Positions 6,050 through 11,807 of a stretch of DNA of 11,807 nt are shown in pieces (the first letter of the stretch is position 1; each line of letters begins with the position of its first letter). The notes below the pieces were generated by a model that had not been told where the DNA came from, did not search any database, and saw only the letters and a program-made list of their open reading frames with translations. This stretch comes from DATJLY01 sp035604195 (GTDB lineage Bacteria > Pseudomonadota > Alphaproteobacteria > ATCC43930 > CGMCC-115725). Location: NCBI GenBank assembly GCA_035604195.1, contig DATNIY010000111.1, forward strand, positions 1 through 11,807. The letters are read 5' to 3'. Made by a program: the position numbers and the translations under genes.

Positions 6050-7915
6050 ATGGCCGAGGCCGATTCGCCGATCGAGGTGTTCAAGCGCGCAACCGCGGCG
6101 GCGCTCCGCGCCATCGCCGAGCGCAATGACGTGACCGTGACCTATGGCGCCGACCCCGCCGGCGCCGTCGGGACGCGGGTGCGCCTGCCGCTTCCCGCGC
6201 GCGATCTGAGCGACAAGGAGGCGGCGCCGGTGCGCGGGGCCGCCGACGCGCTGGCGCTGCGGCTCCGCTATCACGATGCGGCGCTGCATGCGCGCCGCGC
6301 GCCCGCCGGCGAGACCGCGCGCGCCATCTTCGAAGGCATCGAGCAGGCGCGTGTCGAGGCGCTGGGCGCGCGGCGCATGACCGGCGTCGCCGGCAATCTC
6401 GCGGCCATGCTCGAGGAGCGCTATCGCCGCCAGGGCTTCGAGCACATGGCCGAGCGCAACGACGTGACGCTCGCCGAGGCGATCCGCCTCCTGACTCGCC
6501 AATCGCTCACCGGGGCGCCGCCGCCGCGCGCGGCGCGCCAGGTGGTCGAGGCCTGGCGGCCCTATCTCGAAGGCCGCGTCGCCCGCGATCTCCTGGAACT
6601 GGGCCGCCACGTCGGCAATCAGGACGCCTATGCCAGGGCGGCGCGCAAGCTCATCAAGGATCTCGATCTCGATCTCGGCGAGGCCGAAGAGGGCGACGAC
6701 GAGGAGAACAGCGACAGCGACGGCGACGACAGCGATCAAAGCGAGAGCCAGGACGACGGCGGCGAGGGCGCCAAATCCGGCGCCCAGGGCGCGCTCGAGG
6801 GCGGGGTGCCGGACAAAGACACCTTGGACGGCGAGGATTCGGGCGACGAGAAGATCGAGGGCGAACTCATGCCCGGCGCCGGCGACGAGGATCCCGGCCG
6901 CCCCGGACGTCCCGGCCTCTTACCGCGCGGCAGCGGCGCCAATGACGATCCCGCCGCCTACCGCGCCTTTTCCACCGAGAGCGACGAGACCATCGACGCC
7001 GAGGCGCTGTGCGATCCCGACGAGCTGACCCGGCTTAGGATGCTGCTCGACCAGCAATTGGCGCATCTCCAAAGCATCATCGCACGCCTCGCCAACCGGC
7101 TGCAGCGGCGCCTCCTCGCCAAGCAGGCGCGGTCCTGGGAGTTCGATCTCGAAGAGGGCATCCTCGATTCGGCCCGGCTCGCCCGAATCGTCGCCAACCC
7201 GGTCTATCCGCTGTCCTACAAGCGCGAGAAGGAAACGACTTTCCGCGACACCGTGGTGACCTTGCTCATCGACAATTCGGGCTCGATGCGCGGCCGGCCG
7301 ATCACCGTGGCGGCGATGAGCGCCGACATCCTCGCGCGCACCTTGGAGCGCTGCGGCGTCAAGGTCGAGATCTTGGGCTTCACCACCCGCGCCTGGAAGG
7401 GCGGCCAGTCGCGCGAGCGCTGGATCGCCGCCGGCAAGCCGCCCAGCCCCGGCCGCCTCAACGACCTCCGTCACATCATCTACAAGGCGGCGGACGCGCC
7501 GTGGCGCCGCGCGCGCAAGAGTTTGGGCCTCATGCTGCGCGAAGGCATCCTGAAAGAGAACATCGACGGCGAGGCGCTGTTATGGGCGCACAATCGCCTG
7601 CTGGCGCGGACCGAGCAGCGCCGCATCCTCATGGTCATCTCCGACGGCGCACCGGTGGATGATTCGACGCTCTCGGTCAATCCCGGCAACTATTTGGAGC
7701 GCCATCTGCGCGAGGTCATCGGCGCCATCGAGCGCAACTCGCCGATACAGCTCGTCGCCATCGGCATCGGCCACGACGTGACGCGCTACTACCACCGCGC
7801 CGTCACCATCGTCGATGCCGAGCAACTGGGTGGCGCCATGCTCGAAAAGCTCGCCGAGCTGTTCGACGAAGAGGAAGAGCCGGCGCAGCCCAAGCGCAAG
7901 CGCCGCGCGGGGTGA
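6050..7915 (+). CDS. cobT: Aerobic cobaltochelatase subunit CobT
   Basis: CobT (621 residues, normal for the family) is the von Willebrand A-domain partner of CobS. The two form the ATP-driven ring complex that works on CobN to insert cobalt. The N-terminal part (about 1-200) is helical. Residues about 204-282 form a highly acidic, Asp/Glu/Ser/Gly-rich disordered stretch, typical of CobT. The vWA domain occupies about 400-605, with the metal-ion-dependent adhesion site DNSGS at 408-412 and a later SDG at 531-533. A Lys/Arg tail (614-619) closes the protein. It begins 3 bp after the cobS stop, so cotranslation is likely. CobN and other cob genes are not in the window. Confidence 0.97.
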   Translation: MAEADSPIEVFKRATAAALRAIAERNDVTVTYGADPAGAVGTRVRLPLPARDLSDKEAAPVRGAADALALRLRYHDAALHARRAPAGETARAIFEGIEQARVEALGARRMTGVAGNLAAMLEERYRRQGFEHMAERNDVTLAEAIRLLTRQSLTGAPPPRAARQVVEAWRPYLEGRVARDLLELGRHVGNQDAYARAARKLIKDLDLDLGEAEEGDDEENSDSDGDDSDQSESQDDGGEGAKSGAQGALEGGVPDKDTLDGEDSGDEKIEGELMPGAGDEDPGRPGRPGLLPRGSGANDDPAAYRAFSTESDETIDAEALCDPDELTRLRMLLDQQLAHLQSIIARLANRLQRRLLAKQARSWEFDLEEGILDSARLARIVANPVYPLSYKREKETTFRDTVVTLLIDNSGSMRGRPITVAAMSADILARTLERCGVKVEILGFTTRAWKGGQSRERWIAAGKPPSPGRLNDLRHIIYKAADAPWRRARKSLGLMLREGILKENIDGEALLWAHNRLLARTEQRRILMVISDGAPVDDSTLSVNPGNYLERHLREVIGAIERNSPIQLVAIGIGHDVTRYYHRAVTIVDAEQLGGAMLEKLAELFDEEEEPAQPKRKRRAG

Positions 7916-7934
7916 GTGCTTAGGGGGCCGGTAG

Positions 7935-7953
7935 GCCGGGGTTGGTTCCCGGC
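7935..7953. repeat. GC hairpin just after cobT
   Basis: GCCGGG and CCCGGC form a perfect 6-bp stem with a 7-nt loop, 19 bp past the cobT stop. No T-run follows, so on its own it is not a typical intrinsic terminator. It may protect the 3' end of the cob mRNA. Confidence 0.4.
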
Positions 7954-7970
7954 TGGATGGGCGGGTTGCG

Positions 7971-8010
7971 TCCTTCGAGACGCCGGCTACGCCGGCTCCT
8001 CAAGATGAGG
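7971..8010 (+). repeat. REP-like palindromic element, copy 1
   Basis: The element has the form CTTCGAGAC, a variable hairpin (GCCGGC-TAC-GCCGGC at 7982-7996), then TCCTCA and an ATGAGG end. GAG (7977-7979) can also pair with CTC (7999-8001) around the central hairpin. I recognise this shape (CTTCGAGAC-stem-TCCTCAGGATGAGG) from memory as a dispersed intergenic repeat of many alphaproteobacteria. A second copy lies in opposite orientation at 8039-8082. Confidence 0.65.
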
Positions 8011-8017
8011 CCTTTTT
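7994..8017 (+). terminator. Candidate intrinsic terminator of the cob operon
   Basis: CCTCA (7998-8002) and TGAGG (8006-8010) form a 5-bp stem with an AGA loop, extendable by GG/CC (7994-7995 with 8011-8012) across a 2-nt bulge. Five T follow at 8013-8017. It overlaps the right half of REP-like copy 1, so that repeat appears to double as the terminator of the transcript through cobT. The stem is short for a strong terminator. Confidence 0.5.
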
Positions 8018-8038
8018 CTTCGTGCCATCAATGATCTA

Positions 8039-8082
8039 CCTCGTGCTGAGGAGGGGTGCGCAGCACCCCGTCTCGAAGCACG
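8039..8082 (-). repeat. REP-like palindromic element, copy 2 (inverted)
   Basis: Read on the minus strand this has the same order as copy 1: GTGCTTCGAGAC, a hairpin (GGGGTGC-TGC-GCACCCC), TCCTCA, then an ACGAGG end. The flanking conserved blocks match copy 1 while the hairpin arms differ completely yet stay self-complementary. That is the signature of a structure conserved by pairing rather than by sequence. It lies 53 bp from the stop of the histidine kinase, on the side where kinase transcripts end. Confidence 0.65.
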
Positions 8083-8134
8083 CACAGCATCCGTGCAACT
8101 GGAAATTGCCTAGCCGTAACGCAAATTGCTCAGC

Positions 8135-9970
8135 TCAGGCGCCCGCGAGCTCCGCTGGCGCCGCGGCGCGGCTCTCGACCCGCGCGGCGGGGAGCGTGAA
8201 GCGCACGGTCGTGCCCACGCCCTTGGCGCTTTCGATCGCGAGAACCCCGCCATGCAGTTCGACCAGGCGCTTGGCCAAGGGGAGTCCGAGGCCCGATCCC
8301 TCGTATTGCTTTGTCAGCGTTGTTTCGACTTGGCGGAACGCTTCGAGCGCGATCTCCGTCTCGTCCGCCGACATGCCGATCCCGGTATCGGCAACGACGA
8401 AGCAGAGATCCCCGCTCGCTTCGAGGTGAAGCGACAGCGTGACCTGCCCCGATTCGGGCGTGAACTTGACGGCGTTCGACAGCAGATTGATGAGGATCTG
8501 GCGCAGCGCCAGCGCATCGGCGCGGACGCTCGGCACCGCGCCGGGGAGGATGGTTTCCAGGGCGAGGTTCTTTCGCTCTGCCTGGAGGCGCACGAAGGCG
8601 AGGCTGGACTCGATGATTTCGCACGGATCGATCAGCTCCTCGTTGAGCTGCCGCTTTCCCGCCTCGAGCCGTGACAGGTCGAGGATGCTGTTGATGAGCT
8701 TCAGCAGATGCTCGCCGGACAGCCAGATCTGCTTGGCGTAGTCGCGGTAGCACGGGACGCCGACCGCCCCCTTCATCTCCTCCTTGATGATTTCCGCGAA
8801 GCCGATGATTGCGTTCAAGGGCGTTCGCAGCTCGTGGCTCATATTGGCAACGAACGCCGACTTCGCCCGATTGGCCGCCTCGGCGAGCTCCGTGCTCTGC
8901 CGCAGCTCGAGATTGGTCGCCTCGAGCGTGATTTGCTTCTCGACCAGCGCGGCGTTGGCGGTTTGGAGCTTGCTTCGTTCCTCCGCGATCTCCAGGCCGT
9001 GCATCGTCCGATAGCGGATTTCGCGCATGAAGTAGAGCGCGAGACCGCCGAACAGGAGCGTGGCGGCGGCGGCCAGAAGGATGATCATCCTAGCCTGCGC
9101 CTGAGCAATGGCGAGCGCCGTGGCAAGATCCAGCCCGACGGTCACGACGAGCGGGTATTCCCCGACCCGGCGATAGCTGTAGAGGCGCGTCACGTGGTCG
9201 ATCACGCTCTCGCGGAGGTAGAAGCCCTTGCCGTTCTCGGCGATGGTGGACGGGCGGGGATCGCCGTCCACCGAGGTGCCGATGCCAGCCAGGCCTTCTG
9301 GGCTCGCGCGGCTGAACCGGGCGCGGATGATATTGTCGAGCCCAATGAGAGCGATCGTTCCGTTTTCCCCAAGGTCGACAATCCGGTGGAGATTGGTGAG
9401 GAAGCCGGGCGGCACGGAAAAGACGAGCACGCCGAGAAAGCGGCCATCGGCGGCGTCGACCCGTCGGCTGACCTGGATGGTGGCTTGCTTCGAGACCCGG
9501 CCGAGCACCGGCTTGCTGATGAAGAGACCGAGGAATTTGCCGTCGAGATGCACGCGAAAGTGCTCGCGGTCGCTCAGGTCAATGGGCTCGGGATGGGCAT
9601 CGAGCGTGGTTGCGACCAGCCTTCCGTCGGGCCCGATGATCGAGGCCTGAATGGTCGCGGCGGAAATCAGGGGAAGGTCATGCGCCCATTGATAGAGTTC
9701 GAAACCCCGGCCTTGCGCCCGCATGCGCTCGGCGACGAGGTCCATCGCGGCGTTGACCTCGGTCAGCGTCCGCATCACCTCGTCCGCGAAGATGGAAGCG
9801 AGATTGTCGGCCTCGTTCCGCGTCCGGTCGATGGCGGTTTGGCGCGCCGAGAAGGTGGAGGCGGCGACCACGGCCCACAGGATCGCGACGATCGCGACGC
9901 TGACGGCAGCAATGACCGTCTTGAAACGTCGCGCGCGGCGCTGCGCGGGCAGATCGAGCTGGCTTGACAT
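8135..9970 (-). CDS. Membrane sensor histidine kinase with periplasmic Cache-type domain
   Basis: The 611-residue protein has a first membrane helix at about 17-38 and a periplasmic region at about 40-285. That region has the double-Cache pattern (SDREHFRVH at 133-141, FISKPVLGR at 150-158, then TIQVSRR and the DGRFLGVLVFSV strand). A second membrane helix lies at about 292-314 and a coiled-coil linker at about 320-372. The HisKA H-box SHELRTPLNAIIGF has phospho-acceptor His379. The ATPase domain shows N-box NLLSNAVKF (495-503), G1 DTGIGM (528-533), F-box around 545 and G2 GSGLGLPLAKRL (558-569). It should sense a small extracellular ligand and phosphorylate a response regulator. None is fused or adjacent, so it is an orphan kinase whose partner and signal are unknown. 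A weak AGGG ribosome-binding site precedes the ATG, inside a structured leader. Confidence 0.95.
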   Translation of the reverse strand: MSSQLDLPAQRRARRFKTVIAAVSVAIVAILWAVVAASTFSARQTAIDRTRNEADNLASIFADEVMRTLTEVNAAMDLVAERMRAQGRGFELYQWAHDLPLISAATIQASIIGPDGRLVATTLDAHPEPIDLSDREHFRVHLDGKFLGLFISKPVLGRVSKQATIQVSRRVDAADGRFLGVLVFSVPPGFLTNLHRIVDLGENGTIALIGLDNIIRARFSRASPEGLAGIGTSVDGDPRPSTIAENGKGFYLRESVIDHVTRLYSYRRVGEYPLVVTVGLDLATALAIAQAQARMIILLAAAATLLFGGLALYFMREIRYRTMHGLEIAEERSKLQTANAALVEKQITLEATNLELRQSTELAEAANRAKSAFVANMSHELRTPLNAIIGFAEIIKEEMKGAVGVPCYRDYAKQIWLSGEHLLKLINSILDLSRLEAGKRQLNEELIDPCEIIESSLAFVRLQAERKNLALETILPGAVPSVRADALALRQILINLLSNAVKFTPESGQVTLSLHLEASGDLCFVVADTGIGMSADETEIALEAFRQVETTLTKQYEGSGLGLPLAKRLVELHGGVLAIESAKGVGTTVRFTLPAARVESRAAAPAELAGA

Positions 9971-9977
9971 CCGCCCT

Positions 9978-10017
9978 GTCCGAAATGATCCCTTAACCTA
10001 CGATCGGACGGGTTAAG
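9978..10017 (-). promoter_or_regulatory. Interleaved inverted repeats before the histidine kinase (possible pseudoknot or operator)
   Basis: Minus-strand order is CTTAACC (10017-10011), GTCCGA (10009-10004), GGTTAAG (9998-9992), TCGGAC (9983-9978), then AGGGCGG and the ATG. The first pairs with the third (7 bp) and the second with the fourth (6 bp). The linkers are 1, 5 and 8 nt, the order and roughly the sizes of an H-type pseudoknot. As DNA the same repeats could be an operator. No convincing promoter was found nearby, so whether this is transcribed is unknown. Confidence 0.4.
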
Positions 10018-10081
10018 ACTTGCTTTCGGGCATCCGCGGCGCGGGGTGAGCGCGTTACATCCCACCGCGCGACCATCATCA

Positions 10082-10108
10082 TCATGGCCGTGACAGGCAC
10101 GGCCATGA
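10082..10108 (-). repeat. Perfect 11-bp hairpin after the alpha/beta hydrolase gene
   Basis: TCATGGCCGTG and CACGGCCATGA are exact reverse complements around a 5-nt loop. The hairpin lies 30 bp past the hydrolase stop and 112 bp before the kinase start. In the direction of transcription it is followed by TGATGATGG with no T-tract. It may end or stabilise the GNAT-hydrolase transcript but is not a canonical terminator. Confidence 0.5.
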
Positions 10109-10138
10109 CGCCCAGAGCAGGTCCGTATTAAGAGCGCC

Positions 10139-11179
10139 TCATACCGCGATATGCGGCGGCATGGTCAGGAAGGAATGCATGACGTGCCAGAAGCCGCGCC
10201 GGTTGAGGCTCCAAACCAGCGAATGCGCTGCGCCGGGGATGACGGCGTATTGCCGGTCCTCGTTGGGCAGGCGGTGCAGGAAGTCGAGGAGGTCGGCCTC
10301 GCTGGCGATGCCGTCGTGCTCGCCGCGCACCAGCATGACCGGCGCCTTGAGCTTCGCGGGATCGACCACCGGCAGATTCGCGGTCATGTCGAGATAGGTC
10401 CCGGTCGGCACGGTGTCGCCGAAGGGGAGTTCGGCGGCGGCGATCGCCTCGGCCACGCGCGGGTCGGAGGTGCCGGGCTTGTCGCGGGTGAAGATGCTGC
10501 GGATCATCGCGAGGTCGCGGGTGCGGCGATTGTGGGTGCGGAAGAACTCGACCTGCTTGGCGCGGTCCTTGAGCGTCGGCGAGCCCTGGCCCGTATAAGT
10601 GAAGGCGGCGAACACCAGGCGGCCGATCCGGTCGGGCTCGGCCATGGCAAAGGCGCCGGCGCGCAAGCCGCCGGAGGATTCGCCGAAGAGATGCAGCCGG
10701 CGCGCGCCGGTTTCCTGCGCAATGAGCGCGGTCGCCGCGCGCAAATCCTCGACGCCCGTTGCGATGTCGGAATTGCCCTCGGTCGCGCTCGAGCGGCCGT
10801 AGCCCGCAAAATCCAGGGTCCAGACGTCATAGCCCAAATGCGCGAAGACGTTCATCAGCGAATATTCGCCGGCGCCCTGCACGCTGAGATCGAAGCTCGG
10901 CCGCGACGACACCGAGGAGCCGTGCGCCAGGAGCAGCACCGGCAGCGGCGCCGCGCCGGCATCGGGCGCGCTGCGCCGCTTGCGGTAAAGATAGAGCGAG
11001 ACCTTGCCCCTCTTTGCCCAGTATTCGCGGGTCCATAGCGGCGCCGACGGGGTGGCGATGGCCGCCGCCGCGGCCAGGGCCCGGCCGGGCGCGGCCTCGA
11101 CCGCGACCGCCGCGCCGACGCCCAAGCCGGCCGCCCGGAAGAGCGCGCGCCGCGTCGGCTCCTGCCGCTCAGGATTCAT
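10139..11179 (-). CDS. Exported alpha/beta hydrolase with Tat-type signal
   Basis: This 346-residue alpha/beta-hydrolase-fold protein begins with Thr-Arg-Arg-Ala-Leu-Phe-Arg (9-15) and a hydrophobic Ala/Gly/Val stretch to about residue 37, ending in Ala-Leu-Ala. This is a twin-arginine export signal, so the enzyme should act in the periplasm or outside. The fold markers are the oxyanion segment AHGSS (85-89), the nucleophile elbow GESSG with Ser168, the acid Asp289 in GEHDG and the base His319 in AAHS. The catalytic triad is complete. The substrate cannot be read; esterase, lipase or another serine hydrolase is possible. A strong Shine-Dalgarno GGGAGGA lies 7 bp before the ATG. It follows the GNAT gene by 39 bp on the same strand and probably shares its transcript. 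Confidence 0.9.
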   Translation of the reverse strand: MNPERQEPTRRALFRAAGLGVGAAVAVEAAPGRALAAAAAIATPSAPLWTREYWAKRGKVSLYLYRKRRSAPDAGAAPLPVLLLAHGSSVSSRPSFDLSVQGAGEYSLMNVFAHLGYDVWTLDFAGYGRSSATEGNSDIATGVEDLRAATALIAQETGARRLHLFGESSGGLRAGAFAMAEPDRIGRLVFAAFTYTGQGSPTLKDRAKQVEFFRTHNRRTRDLAMIRSIFTRDKPGTSDPRVAEAIAAAELPFGDTVPTGTYLDMTANLPVVDPAKLKAPVMLVRGEHDGIASEADLLDFLHRLPNEDRQYAVIPGAAHSLVWSLNRRGFWHVMHSFLTMPPHIAV

Positions 11180-11218
11180 CGCGCCATCCTCCCATTTGGC
11201 GGCTGCGCCGCCGGATCG

Positions 11219-11782
11219 TTATCGCCGTGAATCGCCGGCGAGCCCGTCACCGCTCCGCGCATGGCGGCCCAGCATCGCCACCAGATCGCGCCAGCCATAG
11301 GCAATCGCCGGCACCGGCTCGCCGCCGACGGGAATCGGCCGGTGCATGACCTGGCGGCCGCCCAACCTTTCATAGAAATAGCGCGCCGGGTTGGAGCGCA
11401 CCACCCAGACCATGGCCGAACCGTGGCCGCTCCCGATCAGCCGGCTGAACAGCGCCACCAGCAGCTGGCGGCCGACGCCCTGGCCCTGCGCATCGGGCAT
11501 GACGTAGAGCGTGTAGATCTCGCCGCCGTAATCGACGGCGGCATCGCGCTGCGCACCGCAATTGCCGAAGGCGATGACGCTGCCCTTGACGGTCTGGGCG
11601 ACCCAGACATCCTCCGGCCGGTGGCGCAGAAAATTCGCCCAAGACCCGGTCTGCCGCCGCTCGGACATATTGAGGAGAACGCGGTCCGGCAGCATGCCGG
11701 CATAGGTCGAGCGCCAGGTCTCGACTTCGATCCGGGCGATCGCCTGCGCATCCTCAAGCCGCGCCTGCCTCACCACGCTCAT
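11219..11782 (-). CDS. GNAT family N-acetyltransferase
   Basis: The 187-residue protein is a single GNAT domain: an N-terminal RQARLEDAQAIARIEVETWRS-type strand and helix (5-25), then the acetyl-CoA binding motif A at about 89-108, with IYTLYVMP followed by QGQGVGRQLL (the Q-x-x-G-x-G/A pyrophosphate loop). After it come the NPARYFYERLGG helix and strand typical of motif B. It transfers an acetyl group from acetyl-CoA to an amine; the substrate cannot be predicted. A purine-rich GGGGAAGG ribosome-binding site lies 3 to 10 bp before the ATG. The window ends 25 bp upstream, so its promoter is not visible. The C-terminal 15 residues are polar and not part of the fold. Confidence 0.92.
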   Translation of the reverse strand: MSVVRQARLEDAQAIARIEVETWRSTYAGMLPDRVLLNMSERRQTGSWANFLRHRPEDVWVAQTVKGSVIAFGNCGAQRDAAVDYGGEIYTLYVMPDAQGQGVGRQLLVALFSRLIGSGHGSAMVWVVRSNPARYFYERLGGRQVMHRPIPVGGEPVPAIAYGWRDLVAMLGRHARSGDGLAGDSRR

Positions 11783-11807
11783 GGGCCTTCCCCTGCGTTT
11801 TGCCGCC

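Noticed and set aside
5009..6739. Minus-strand 576-codon open frame opposite cobS and cobT
   Set aside because: It spans two unequivocal genes on the other strand, and its composition is that of an antisense frame.
4458..7915. J-domain plus AAA+ plus vWA genes as a novel MoxR-vWA type defence or chaperone system
   Set aside because: The AAA+ and vWA proteins follow the CobS and CobT family sequences over their full length, including the acidic CobT stretch, so cobalt chelation explains them.
8708..9967. Plus-strand 419-codon open frame opposite the histidine kinase
   Set aside because: The minus strand encodes a full kinase with every catalytic box. The plus product has no recognisable domain.
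9992..10017. TTAA...TTAA before the kinase as a CtrA-type binding site
   Set aside because: The TTAA copies are separated by 16 bp, not the 7 bp of the CtrA consensus. An inverted repeat describes them better.
10073..10085. CAT trinucleotide run as a microsatellite
   Set aside because: Only four units, too short to mean anything by itself.
1..11807. Search for CRISPR arrays, tRNA or rRNA genes, insertion sequences, prophage genes and attachment sites
   Set aside because: None seen on either strand. The REP-like pair at 7971-8082 is the only dispersed-repeat-type element.

Overview
The window reads as a GC-rich alphaproteobacterial chromosome, most like Rhodospirillales or Rhizobiales in gene content. 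This comes from recognising protein families and from the gene order bolA <-> J-domain gene - cobS - cobT beside aroK-aroB, which is familiar from that class. No 16S gene or other phylogenetic marker is present, so the genus is open. I see no mobile element, CRISPR array, tRNA or rRNA. Coding density is high and almost every base is assigned.

Layout. (1) 1-1785, minus strand: a 46-residue single-pass membrane protein overlaps by 20 bp the start of a large exported, proline-rich, helical protein of unknown function that runs off the left edge. (2) 1906-3617, plus strand: aroK and aroB, overlapping by 4 bp, supply two shikimate-pathway steps. (3) 3627-4358, minus strand: a ribbon-helix-helix protein and a BolA-family protein, each with its own promoter-like sequence. 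(4) 4458-7915, plus strand: a J-domain protein followed by cobS and cobT, the AAA+ and vWA subunits of aerobic cobaltochelatase, which inserts cobalt into the corrin ring of vitamin B12. The large CobN subunit is not here. (5) 7916-8134: a convergent intergenic stretch holding GC hairpins, a terminator-like T-tract and two copies, in opposite orientation, of a REP-like palindromic element. (6) 8135-9970, minus strand: an orphan membrane histidine kinase with a periplasmic Cache-type sensor. (7) 10139-11782, minus strand: a GNAT acetyltransferase followed by a Tat-exported alpha/beta hydrolase, probably one operon.

Most of the window is ordinary core metabolism and I do not see a convincing new multi-gene system. 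The observations most worth following are in the non-coding parts and the unknown genes. Promoter-like sequences before three adjacent genes put the predicted transcription start at or within about 2 nt of the ATG, suggesting leaderless mRNAs. Two interleaved inverted repeats just before the kinase start codon have the topology of an H-type pseudoknot abutting the ribosome-binding site. The overlapping small membrane protein and exported protein next to aroK form an uncharacterised pair.
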